Below are positions 16,595-25,101 of a stretch of DNA of 53,061 bases, one piece after another. How positions within the stretch are numbered: the stretch's first letter is position 1; every line of letters begins with the position of its first letter. The notes under the pieces were generated by a model. The model worked only from the letters and a program-made list of their open reading frames with translations, was not told the origin of the DNA and made no database searches. Both the position numbers and the translations under genes were made by a program. The DNA comes from CAZQSL01 sp964595945. GTDB lineage: Bacteria; UBP15; UBA6099; JAJRTR01. Location: positions 1 to 53,061 of the forward strand of contig CAZQSL010000008.1 of assembly GCA_964595945.1 (NCBI GenBank), read 5' to 3'.

Positions 16595-18007
16595 ATGATA
16601 GTGGCAAAATTCGGCGGCGGCGCGATGGCGACGTCCAGCTCGGTGAAAAAAGTGATAGAAATGATCCGCCACAATCCGGCGCGCAGGATCATTGTCGTGT
16701 CGGCGCCTGGCGCCCGCAAGGAAATCAGCAAGAATGATCCCAAGGTCACAGACCTTCTCATCGCATGCGCGAACAGTCGCGACAATGCGAAAAAACGCGC
16801 TGAAATCATCAACAGTATTGCCGCGAGGTATGAGGAAATCGTGGGTGGCCTTGCCATCGACAAGTCGCTTGCGGAGATGTGTAGAAGTGATCTCGAAAAA
16901 CGCGTGATGACCGACGATCCCAATCAAGACCGCTACATGGATATGATCAAGGCGTTCGGCGAAGAGTATTCGGCTCGGTTTTTCGCCGCCGCGCTGACTG
17001 CCGCCGGACTCAAGGCAAAATTTGTTTCGCCGCAGGAAGCCGGGCTCTATGTCACGCCGGAATATGCCGGTGCGCTGCCGCTCGAAAAGTCTGCGGCCAA
17101 CCTCGCCACGCTCGCCAGGACGCGGGAAATCATTGTTTTTCCCGGTTTTTACGGTATCACCGAAGATGGACATATCGCCACCTTCAGCCGCGGCGGCTCC
17201 GATCTCACCGGCTCGATACTCGCGGCTGCCGTCAATGCGGATGTCTATGAAAACTTTACCGATGTCCCCGGTATTTTTGCCGTCAATCCCAAATATCTCA
17301 CTACGTCGAAGCCCCGCAAGATCGACCGCCTGACTTTTGACGAATTGCGCGAGCTTTCCTATTCAGGCTTTACCGTGTTTCACGATGAGGCCATCATGCC
17401 GATCATGAATATGAAAAAACCGGTGCCGATCCATGTGCGCGACTATCGCCATCCCGATCTCGAAGGCACTCTCATCGTCGGCAAGCGCAAATCTGACGGC
17501 GGCAAAGTCGTGGGCATCGCGGCCGATACGGGATTCATCTCGTTCACGGTTTCAAAGATGCTGATGAACCGGGAAATAGGGTTCGGGCGCAAACTGCTCG
17601 GGATTTTCGAGAGCAGGGGCCTTTCGTACGAACATTCTCCCTCGGGGATCGACACGATTTCCGTCGTGCTCAAGGAAGGCGGAAAGTTCGACGCGGCCTT
17701 TACCGAAGCGATCGTGAAGGATATTTATGACGAACTCAATGTCGATAACGTGAAGATCGAGCGAAACCTTGCCATGCTTGTCATAGTGGGGCAGGGCATG
17801 AAGGAAAGTGTCGGCATGGCGAGCCGGGCTACTGCCGCCATTGCCAGGGCGCATGTCAATATCGAGATGATTTCACAGGGCGCTTCGGAGATCAGTATCT
17901 GCTTCGGCATCAAGAGCAGGGATGTCGCAGCGGCTGTCACGTGTCTCTACAACAGTCTTATCCGTTATGCCAAGACTCCGTATCTCGCGCCTGTTACGGA
18001 GGATTAA
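16595..18007 (+). CDS. lysC: Aspartate kinase
   Basis: First enzyme of the aspartate family pathway (aspartate to aspartyl phosphate). It has an N-terminal kinase domain with VAKFGGG, RRIIVVSAPGARKE, VFPGFYG and FSRGGSDLTGS. Paired ACT-type regulatory domains (about 310-470) follow, with FTVSKMLMNREIGFG and MLVIVGQGMKESVGMASRAT, so feedback inhibition is expected. The usual KFGG(T/S)S motif reads KFGGGAM, which is odd. 470 residues suits the monofunctional class. A GGTGG motif lies 9 bases before the ATG, and a strong terminator follows. Confidence 0.92.
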   Translation: MIVAKFGGGAMATSSSVKKVIEMIRHNPARRIIVVSAPGARKEISKNDPKVTDLLIACANSRDNAKKRAEIINSIAARYEEIVGGLAIDKSLAEMCRSDLEKRVMTDDPNQDRYMDMIKAFGEEYSARFFAAALTAAGLKAKFVSPQEAGLYVTPEYAGALPLEKSAANLATLARTREIIVFPGFYGITEDGHIATFSRGGSDLTGSILAAAVNADVYENFTDVPGIFAVNPKYLTTSKPRKIDRLTFDELRELSYSGFTVFHDEAIMPIMNMKKPVPIHVRDYRHPDLEGTLIVGKRKSDGGKVVGIAADTGFISFTVSKMLMNREIGFGRKLLGIFESRGLSYEHSPSGIDTISVVLKEGGKFDAAFTEAIVKDIYDELNVDNVKIERNLAMLVIVGQGMKESVGMASRATAAIARAHVNIEMISQGASEISICFGIKSRDVAAAVTCLYNSLIRYAKTPYLAPVTED

Positions 18008-18034
18008 GTTCAGGTATATTATGTGGAAATGACG

Positions 18035-18062
18035 AAGGGCGGAAGAGATTCCGCCCTTTTTC
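18035..18062 (+). terminator. Terminator after aspartate kinase
   Basis: AAGGGCGGAA pairs perfectly with TTCCGCCCTT around GAGA, followed by TTT. Confidence 0.92.
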
Positions 18063-18251
18063 ATAGTGTCTGCGGACCGGTCTGCCGCAAACTCATTTGT
18101 TGCGCTTATGGGAGGTCTACACTAAACTGATAAAAGGACAATTGTTGCAAGACAGATCATGGATAGTGGAAATGGGGCCGGGAGAACGGCAGATCACGCG
18201 GGAGTAAGTCCGGCGATGGGGTCCCGCAATCTGATACCGGAGTGATGGCTA

Positions 18252-19583
18252 ATGAATAAAAGCTTATATGGTGGATGCGCGGCACTTTTGTTTGTCATAG
18301 TGATGCTTGCCGCCAACTGCCGCGAAGCCGCCGCGCTCGATGCCTATGTGGACTTCCAGAGCGGCATCATCATAGGCCGTGGCGCCGCGAGTCTCGATCG
18401 CGGGGTGTCGTATTCGGTCGTGCGTGAGATGGCTCTCAAAAAGGCGCGCGACAACATACGCGATGTGCTCGAACGCCAGCCGGCCGACGTCACTTCATTC
18501 GACTCGCGCACGGTACGCCAGTATGTCGAGCTCGACCCTGACCGCGAGGCTGTTTTCGCGGAGTTTGTCGAGTCGGCACAGGTGTTCAGGGAGTTTCGTA
18601 ACGACAAGAATAAAATGCTCGAAGTGACTCTCATACTGCCGGTTGAGGGGGCTAATGGATACAAGGCGATGATCGACCGTCTGATGGGCAGGGTGGTGTC
18701 TGGCGGAGGAGCCTTACCAGGGGGTAAGCCGTTCGGGGCATCTGAAGTGGTGCCGCCGGCGGCCGCCAACGCGGGCAAACCGTATGTGATCGCTCTGTTT
18801 GAGTTTCAGAATGTTTCGACTGAAAAGGGGACCGGCCTCGGGGAGCTGTTTACGCAAAGATTGAAAAAAACGCTTTCGGGTGAAAAACGGTTTGACTTCA
18901 TGGGTGACGTAGCCGCGGCGAAACTGCTTGCGCGCAACGGCACTGATTTCGATGCGCTGTGGATTGCCGATCCCGCGAAGCCGGTGATTATCGACGGGGC
19001 GGACGGGCTTGTCATGGCGCGGATCACCCGTTGGGAGCCGTCGGTGCGAAAGCGCGGCATCGGCGCGACTGGCTATCTCGAAATCGCGTTTGAGGTCGAG
19101 GTCGATTTCCGCATCCTCAATACTCGCACGGGCAAGTGGGTGCACAGCAAGCCGGTGAATGCCCGGATCGAAGAAAAAACATTTACGTTCAAGTCGATGG
19201 ACGATGCGGAAAACATGATCGACGCCGATAATCCCGGCAATGAAAAGGGCCTCGCGGGCCGCGCGTTCGGCGATCTGATGGACAGGCTCGCTGCCGAGAT
19301 GCGCAAGGCTTTCCCGATGGAAGGTTATGTGGTGCGCACGTCCGGTAATTATATCTATCTCAATCTATGTCTCTCCGATGGCGTAAAATTCGGCGATACG
19401 TTCGTAGTATACCGCATGGGCGACATGCTCTATGATCCGGTCAGCGGCAAGCCGCTTGACCGCATCCGAGACCGCATCACGGCTATCCGCATTACAGATG
19501 TGCTCGAGTCTTATTCGCAGGCGTCGGTCATCGAGGAAAAGCTTCAGGAAATCAGAACCGGCGACATCGTGATCATACAGTGA
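18252..19583 (+). CDS. Secreted FlgT/CsgG-like three-domain protein
   Basis: A signal peptide (hydrophobic 10-22, ending near AAALDA) is followed by three regions. Residues 30-140 resemble LPP20/FlgT-N, with GRGAASLD and repeated Ala-rich helices (MALKKARDNIRD). Residues 170-340 resemble the CsgG/FlgT middle domain (VIALFEFQN, GLGELFTQRLKKTL, DGLVMARITRW). Residues 350-443 resemble FlgT-C (YIYLNLCLSDGVKFGDTFVVY, DPVSGKPLDR, IRTGDIVII). In Vibrio FlgT belongs to the flagellar H-ring, but no flagellar genes lie here, so an envelope role is more likely than a flagellar one. Assignment is by pattern only. Confidence 0.7.
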   Translation: MNKSLYGGCAALLFVIVMLAANCREAAALDAYVDFQSGIIIGRGAASLDRGVSYSVVREMALKKARDNIRDVLERQPADVTSFDSRTVRQYVELDPDREAVFAEFVESAQVFREFRNDKNKMLEVTLILPVEGANGYKAMIDRLMGRVVSGGGALPGGKPFGASEVVPPAAANAGKPYVIALFEFQNVSTEKGTGLGELFTQRLKKTLSGEKRFDFMGDVAAAKLLARNGTDFDALWIADPAKPVIIDGADGLVMARITRWEPSVRKRGIGATGYLEIAFEVEVDFRILNTRTGKWVHSKPVNARIEEKTFTFKSMDDAENMIDADNPGNEKGLAGRAFGDLMDRLAAEMRKAFPMEGYVVRTSGNYIYLNLCLSDGVKFGDTFVVYRMGDMLYDPVSGKPLDRIRDRITAIRITDVLESYSQASVIEEKLQEIRTGDIVIIQ

Positions 19584-19630
19584 CGCCGGCAAGATACAAT
19601 TTCAATCGCGAGTGAAAGGAAAGTTGTAAA

Positions 19631-20533
19631 ATGAAGAAACGTCTCATAATTCCGGTGTTGCTTTTCGTCATTGTCGCGGCCTGTGCCGCCTCAGCCAGTG
19701 CTGATGACAGCGTGCTGCTGCGCTACAAGTACACGAAGGGCGATGTGTTTGTCTATCATCTCACGGCTGATGTGTCGGGTACTGTCGAGTCGCTCGCTGG
19801 TGAGACCGAGCCGGGCAAGGGCGTCACTATGCCCGTGAAGGTCGGCACCGAGATGGCGATGACCATGAATGTCGCCGATGTTGGCAAAGATGGTGTCGCC
19901 ACTGTTATTTCCACTTTTGACTCGGTCAGGATGACTCAGTCCGGCAATGTCATTATGGATATAAAAAAAGGCGATCCGGTCGACGATGCCAATCCCCTTG
20001 CCGCGATCCTGGGAGCGAAGATCACCACGGTGAGCGACTCGAAGGGAAAAGTGCTCAGGATGGAAGGCCTGGAGTCGCTGTCCGGTGTCAATTCGTCCTT
20101 CGATATTTCCTCGATCATCAATCAGTCGTCACAGCCTTTCCCCGACAATCCCGTGAAGCCTGGCGACTCGTGGAAAGCCGCTATGCCGAGCCTTATGGGC
20201 ATGGAGGCTAAGGGCGAGGAGGTCACTTACACTTATGCCGGCAGCGAGACTGTCAAGGGGCTCAAGTGCGCGAAAATCACAAGTGTGTATTCGGGTGACG
20301 TCTCGGCGTTGGTCAAGGGCTTCCTCGGCGAAGCCGGCAATGGCGTGACGGTCGACTCGATGGCAGTATCGCTGACGGGTGACATGTATATCAATATCGA
20401 TACAGGCGTTGTAGTGGCGGCCCAGACCAGGACAGGCATCAAATCGAAAATCCGCGCGCTCAACCCCGAAACATCGCAGACTACCACTATCATAACCGAT
20501 ATGGTCGTGGACGGCGTATTCGAAATCAAGTGA
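19631..20533 (+). CDS. Secreted hypothetical protein (DUF6263-like pattern), 300 aa
   Basis: A signal peptide (KKRLIIPVLLFVIVAACAAS) is followed by a beta-rich domain with LLRYKYTKGDVFVYHLTADV and alternating polar strands. NPVKPGDSWKA and GDMYINIDTGVVVAAQTRTG also appear. The pattern recalls DUF6263-type exported proteins, which have no known function. It lies 47 bases after the FlgT-like gene and overlaps the open frame leading into the PGM-like gene, so it is probably co-transcribed. No catalytic motif seen. Confidence 0.7.
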   Translation: MKKRLIIPVLLFVIVAACAASASADDSVLLRYKYTKGDVFVYHLTADVSGTVESLAGETEPGKGVTMPVKVGTEMAMTMNVADVGKDGVATVISTFDSVRMTQSGNVIMDIKKGDPVDDANPLAAILGAKITTVSDSKGKVLRMEGLESLSGVNSSFDISSIINQSSQPFPDNPVKPGDSWKAAMPSLMGMEAKGEEVTYTYAGSETVKGLKCAKITSVYSGDVSALVKGFLGEAGNGVTVDSMAVSLTGDMYINIDTGVVVAAQTRTGIKSKIRALNPETSQTTTIITDMVVDGVFEIK

Positions 20534-20574
20534 ACCCGGCGCGCGGCGCATCTTATCGACATCCCGGAGAACGA

Positions 20575-21786
20575 ATGGATATGGGAAGAAAAATACTTGT
20601 TATGATCGGCGACGGGATGAGTGACGAACCCATCGAATCGCTCGGCGGCAAGACTCCGCTCGAAGCGGTCGAGGCTCCGGCCATGGACTCGATGGCGGCT
20701 GGCGGCTTGCTCGGCCAGACCTGCAATGTGCCCGATGGCTGCGAACCCGGCAGCGACGTGGCCATCATGTCGATCCTCGGCTATGATCCGGCGCAGTGCT
20801 ATTCCGGCCGCGGCCCGCTCGAAGCCGCGAGCATCGGCGTCACGATCCCCGATGGCTTTTTCGCGTTCCGCTGCAATCTCATCAACACTCAGGGCAGTGA
20901 TCTGATCGACTACAGCGCGGGCCACATCACTACCGAAGAAGCCGCGCAGATCATCGCTACTCTCAAGGAACACCTCGATGTGCCGGGTGAAGTCGAGTTT
21001 TATCCCGGGGTCAGTTTCCGGCATCTGCTGCTCATCAGGGGCGACTTTTCACAAGTGCGCACGCATCCGCCTCACGACAATATGGACAACCCCTGGGAGC
21101 CGCTGCTGCCCAACGGCCCGGACGGTGCTCCACTACGCGATCTGATCGAAAAGTCGCGCGACATCCTCGCCGCTCATCCGGTCAATATCGCACGCGCGGC
21201 AGCGGGCAGAAAGACCGCCAATTCCATCTGGCCCTGGAGCGGAGGCCCCGCACCGGCCATGCCCACGTATGCCGAAAAATTCGGCCTCACGGGTGCGGCT
21301 GTCTCTGCCGTCGATCTCGTGCAGGGACTCGGTACTCTCGCGGGTCTCGATGTCATCAGAGTACCCGGGGCTACCGGCATGGTCGACACCAATTACACAG
21401 GCAAGGTGCAGGCGGCAATCTCCGCTCTTGCCAAGTCCGATTTTGTCCTCATCCATCTCGAAGGCACTGACGAGGCCTCGCACATGGGCGAACTAGATCT
21501 CAAGATGGAAGGCATCCGCCGCTTTGATTCGCTCGTCGTCGCCCCGTTGCTCGAAGCGATAAAATCTTATGACGACTACCTTGCGATAGTGTTGCCCGAT
21601 CATCCTACGCCCATGCGCATCCGCACACATTCATGCGACCCTGTGCCGTTCGCAGCCATCTCGTCGCGCGGATTTTCCACCCCGGCGTCGGGACTCTCAT
21701 ACTCAGAGCGCAACGCGGCCACGACCGGCATCAACATCCGCGACGGGCACAGCCTGCTTGCCATGCTGCTGGATGACGCATTCTGA
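20575..21786 (+). CDS. Cofactor-independent PGM-like protein (proposed homoserine kinase family)
   Basis: An alkaline-phosphatase-superfamily enzyme of the apgM/COG3635 type. Metal-binding MIGDGMSDEP is at the N-terminus. The likely phospho-acceptor is Ser60 in PGSDVAIMS. GYDP, SGRGPLEA, HDNMD, HLEGTDEASHMG and LPDHPTPM follow. It interconverts phosphoglycerates in some organisms. A bacterial subgroup of this length (about 400 aa) is catalogued as a proposed homoserine kinase. Because aspartokinase (16.6 kb) and homoserine dehydrogenase (47.0 kb) are in the same window, that role deserves weight, but no thrB/thrC is adjacent. ATG 20575 has GGAGA 4 bases upstream; ATG 20581 is equally possible. 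Confidence 0.85.
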   Translation: MDMGRKILVMIGDGMSDEPIESLGGKTPLEAVEAPAMDSMAAGGLLGQTCNVPDGCEPGSDVAIMSILGYDPAQCYSGRGPLEAASIGVTIPDGFFAFRCNLINTQGSDLIDYSAGHITTEEAAQIIATLKEHLDVPGEVEFYPGVSFRHLLLIRGDFSQVRTHPPHDNMDNPWEPLLPNGPDGAPLRDLIEKSRDILAAHPVNIARAAAGRKTANSIWPWSGGPAPAMPTYAEKFGLTGAAVSAVDLVQGLGTLAGLDVIRVPGATGMVDTNYTGKVQAAISALAKSDFVLIHLEGTDEASHMGELDLKMEGIRRFDSLVVAPLLEAIKSYDDYLAIVLPDHPTPMRIRTHSCDPVPFAAISSRGFSTPASGLSYSERNAATTGINIRDGHSLLAMLLDDAF

Positions 21787-21860
21787 TTTTTTGGTCTCGA
21801 AGACTTCCTGAAACGAAAGGTTCGGCCGCCGCCGCGATACGGGGACGGCCAATATGATAT

Positions 21861-23264
21861 ATGTCATCAATAGATAAAGTCACAACTGCCGTTGCCGACG
21901 CGATCAAGCGTCACAAAATGATCGGCTACGAGGACAGGATAGTGCTCGTAGCGGTCTCGGGCGGAGCGGACTCGACCTGTCTGCTGCACGTGCTCGCGTC
22001 GATGCGCGAACGCATGGACATCGATCTCGCCGTCGCTCACTTCGACCATGGCGTCAGAGGCGAAGCCTCAGCCTCCGACGCGGAATTTGTCCGCCGGCTG
22101 GCGGCCAGTTACAAAACCCCGTTCTTTACCGAAAAAATCAATGGCAAAACCCTTTCCGAAGCGGCGCTTCGCGAAGAGCGCTACGCCTTTCTCGCCCGGG
22201 CCGCCAAAACGGCTGGAGCTACAAAGATCGCTGTCGCGCACAATCTCGATGACCAGGCCGAAACCGTACTTTTCAGACTCATGCGCGGCGCGTCGATGCG
22301 CGGTGTGGCTTCGATCAGACCCGTCAATGGCGACATCATCCGCCCGCTGCTCAATGTGCCTCGGATCGATATCGAACACTATTGCGCCGCCCATAGACTC
22401 GAATTTGTCACTGACTCCACCAACAGCGACACGAAGTATACCCGCAACCGTATCCGGCATAAACTCATCCCCCTGCTCGAAAGGGAATTCAACCCCGAAG
22501 TCCGCGTCCGGCTCGCCGCTCTCGCCGCAAACGCGGCGATCGAAAATGATTTCCTCGAAACCGCGGCTGAAAAGGCTGCGAAACGCGCCGTCAGGTCAGG
22601 ACGCGGAGGCATTTCCATCAGCCTCGCGGAGTTTGCCACGCTCCATCCCGCAATCGCGGCGCGTGTCGTCGCCCAGGCCCTCACCGTGATGGAACAGATC
22701 GACCCGGGCGCCATTACGTCTGATCATATCACTGAAGTGGTCGCGCTATGCGCGGAAAACAGTGGCGTCACCGCCGTCAATCTGCCCGGAGACGTGGTCG
22801 CCCGCAGGGCGCAGGCCTCTGTCGTGATAGCGGCGAAACAGCCACCCCCGCCACCGCCGGCCAGAGATTTTCTCCACCTCGACATTTCTCACAACGGCAA
22901 AACCGACTATGGCGAATACAAGATCGAAGTGGCCCGCATCCCATTCGCTCCGGAGATGTTGCGCAACAGGGAATTGCACACGGCCTATTTCAGCGCAACC
23001 GCGCTCGGTCCTTCCGTTGTCATACGCCGCGCAAAACTCGGCGACAGGTTTTCACCTCTGGGTAAAAAGGGTAATAAGAAGCTGTCGGACCTCTTCATCG
23101 ACTGCCATGTCGGTCCCGACCGCAGGTGGGAGACTCCTGTCGTGGTCAACGAACAAGGCCTGATCGTCTGGGTCGTCGGCATAAGGACAGGCAGCGTGGC
23201 CGCCATCGAGCCGGGATACAGTGGCGAAGTCGTCCGCATCAGGATGCGTAAACAGAAAAGGTAG
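21861..23264 (+). CDS. tilS: tRNA(Ile)-lysidine synthetase
   Basis: Converts the wobble cytidine of the CAU-anticodon tRNA-Ile to lysidine. The ATP PP-loop SGGADS is at residues 33-38. AHFDHGVRG, AHNLDDQAETVLFRLMRG, STN and RNRIRHKLIPLLE are all TilS signatures. The C-terminal substrate domain is present (KLGDRFSPLGKKGNKKLSDLFID, then VVVNEQGLIVWVVGIR). Full length at 467 aa. The ATG at 21861 lacks a close Shine-Dalgarno. It is 74 bases after the PGM-like gene and may be the last gene of that unit. Confidence 0.95.
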   Translation: MSSIDKVTTAVADAIKRHKMIGYEDRIVLVAVSGGADSTCLLHVLASMRERMDIDLAVAHFDHGVRGEASASDAEFVRRLAASYKTPFFTEKINGKTLSEAALREERYAFLARAAKTAGATKIAVAHNLDDQAETVLFRLMRGASMRGVASIRPVNGDIIRPLLNVPRIDIEHYCAAHRLEFVTDSTNSDTKYTRNRIRHKLIPLLEREFNPEVRVRLAALAANAAIENDFLETAAEKAAKRAVRSGRGGISISLAEFATLHPAIAARVVAQALTVMEQIDPGAITSDHITEVVALCAENSGVTAVNLPGDVVARRAQASVVIAAKQPPPPPPARDFLHLDISHNGKTDYGEYKIEVARIPFAPEMLRNRELHTAYFSATALGPSVVIRRAKLGDRFSPLGKKGNKKLSDLFIDCHVGPDRRWETPVVVNEQGLIVWVVGIRTGSVAAIEPGYSGEVVRIRMRKQKR

Positions 23265-23281
23265 TGCTCTTGAGCGCTTCG

Positions 23282-23310
23282 TTGAAAGCGCGAACCGACT
23301 ATTATATAAT
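23282..23310 (+). promoter_or_regulatory. Sigma-70-type promoter of the HD-GYP gene
   Basis: TTGAAA (23282-23287), a 17-base spacer and a perfect TATAAT (23305-23310), 129 bases before the GTG start. This leaves a leader of roughly 120 bases. Confidence 0.8.
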
Positions 23311-23439
23311 TTGCATTATCTGCTGACTCAGCCAATAGGATCGGTGATAATTGGACTATGAATATCCGGCCCGTTTTGCTGACTGTGGATGTCAACTGCA
23401 ATACAAGCTCTTTGGAGTGCGATCACTGGAGGTACCGGA

Positions 23440-25077
23440 GTGGCCGATCTTTCAGGCGAAGTCTACAGGCTGCAACAGAAAAACGACCTTCTGAAACAGT
23501 TGATATCGGTGATGAATACATCGCCGAAGCTCGATAATATCCTGCGCCACATCACTGACCTGATATGTCTCGTCACGACTTGCGAAGCAGCCGTGCTCAT
23601 GCTCAAGGAAGTCATCGAAGGTGACAATCTCACTATCAAGGCTGTCGCCGGACTCGACAAGAAACTGGTCGGCAAGGAGTGGGCGATCGGCAGCGGGATC
23701 GTCGGCGAAGCATATTGCTCAGGCCGCGAGGTGATAGTCAACAACCCGTCGTCAGAGTCGGGCCATTCACCTGATTTCGGCATACTCATCAACATGCCGG
23801 TCAACAATCTGCTCGTGATACCCCTCAATGACAATGGCAGCATCATTGGCGTTATCGCCGGCATCAACAAAAAAAGCGGTCTGAAATTCAACGAGGAAGA
23901 CCTCGACATGGCAATGGTCGTGGCCGAACAGGCCGCGCAGCTCTCGGGACAGTCGGCTATCTTCAAATCAGTAGAGGCCAAGCTCCGCAGATTCAACACA
24001 CTCCTTTCCGTCTCCAAGGAAATCACCCAGCTCGACAATCTCCACATATTGCTGCAGCGCATTATGGAAGCCGCAAAAAAAGTCATGCGCGCCGAGGCGA
24101 GTTCGCTCTTTCTCCTCGATGACAAGGCCAACGAACTCTACATCGAAACCGCTCAGGGCGAGGCGGGCGAACAGATCAAGACAATCCGCCTGCCAGTCGG
24201 ACGCGGCATAGCCGGATGGGTCGCGCAGAAAGGACGCCCGCAACTCGTCCTCGACGCCTACGAGGACGAACGCTTCGACTCTTCCTACGACCGCAAGACC
24301 GGTTTTCGCACAAAATCTATCGTCTGCGTACCGCTCGAATACAAAAACAAGATCACGGGCGTCATCCAGATCATCAACGCACTCGACAAGGAAACCTTTG
24401 ACGAGGAAGATGTCGACTACATGATCGCTCTCGCGGGCTCTGCTGCGGTCGCCATCGAAAACGCGCGCCTCCTGCTGGCCAACAAGGAGCTTTTCCTCAA
24501 TGTCATCATGGCCATGGTCACACTGATCGACTCGCGCCACAAATATTTCGCCGGCCACTCGATGCGCGTCGCCAATTATGCTGTCGCCATCGGGCGCGTC
24601 CTCGGCCTCCCCGCAAGCGAAATCGAAAAACTCAACATCACCGCTCTCGTCCACGACATCGGCCGCCTGCAAGTGCCAGACAACATCCTGCTCAAACCCG
24701 GTACTCTGTCCGAACCCGAAACCAAGGTCATCCGCATGATCCCTCTCGTCGGAGCAAGGATACTCAGCGGCATCAAAATGATGGATTATGTCGTCCCTGG
24801 CATCCTCTATCACATGGAAGCCTACAACGGCAAAGGATACCCCAAGGGCCTCGCGGGCGAGCAGATACCCCTCACCAGCAAGATCATCGGTCTGTGTAAC
24901 GTATTCGACGCCATGTGCTCGCCCCGCCCTTATCGCGAAGCCATGACTTTCGACAACGCCCGCAACAAGGTCATCACCATGGGCGGCACACAATTCGACC
25001 CCCTCATCGTCAAAGCTTTTCAGAAAGCAGTCGAAACCGGCCGCATCCAGAAGCCCGAAACCCCCGCTCCACAGTAA
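23440..25077 (+). CDS. GAF-GAF-HD-GYP protein, putative cyclic di-GMP phosphodiesterase
   Basis: A cytoplasmic signalling protein. Two GAF sensory domains (about 25-180 and 195-350; the second has SLFLLDD, GRGIAGWVA, VCVPL) precede a HD-GYP phosphodiesterase domain. That domain has HxxD in GHSMRVANYA, His405-Asp406 in VHDIGRL, YHMEAYNGKGYPKGL (GYP at 466-468) and a C-terminal FDAMCSPRPYR. Metal and GYP residues look intact, so it should degrade cyclic di-GMP. GTG 23440 has a perfect GGAGGT 6 bases upstream. An earlier in-frame ATG at 23389 has none. Confidence 0.92.
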   Translation: MADLSGEVYRLQQKNDLLKQLISVMNTSPKLDNILRHITDLICLVTTCEAAVLMLKEVIEGDNLTIKAVAGLDKKLVGKEWAIGSGIVGEAYCSGREVIVNNPSSESGHSPDFGILINMPVNNLLVIPLNDNGSIIGVIAGINKKSGLKFNEEDLDMAMVVAEQAAQLSGQSAIFKSVEAKLRRFNTLLSVSKEITQLDNLHILLQRIMEAAKKVMRAEASSLFLLDDKANELYIETAQGEAGEQIKTIRLPVGRGIAGWVAQKGRPQLVLDAYEDERFDSSYDRKTGFRTKSIVCVPLEYKNKITGVIQIINALDKETFDEEDVDYMIALAGSAAVAIENARLLLANKELFLNVIMAMVTLIDSRHKYFAGHSMRVANYAVAIGRVLGLPASEIEKLNITALVHDIGRLQVPDNILLKPGTLSEPETKVIRMIPLVGARILSGIKMMDYVVPGILYHMEAYNGKGYPKGLAGEQIPLTSKIIGLCNVFDAMCSPRPYREAMTFDNARNKVITMGGTQFDPLIVKAFQKAVETGRIQKPETPAPQ

Positions 25078-25101
25078 CCATCCTCTCCGCGGACTGACCC
25101 G

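Noticed and set aside
15301..16923. Long minus-strand open frame of about 540 codons across argB, R3, DUF4416 and lysC
   Set aside because: It runs through three well-supported plus-strand genes and a repeat. Its composition (His/Arg/Phe-rich) is that of an antisense shadow, and no family motif is seen.
18252..19583. Firm annotation as flagellar FlgT
   Set aside because: Similarity is pattern-level only and there is no flagellar context, so the cautious label was kept.
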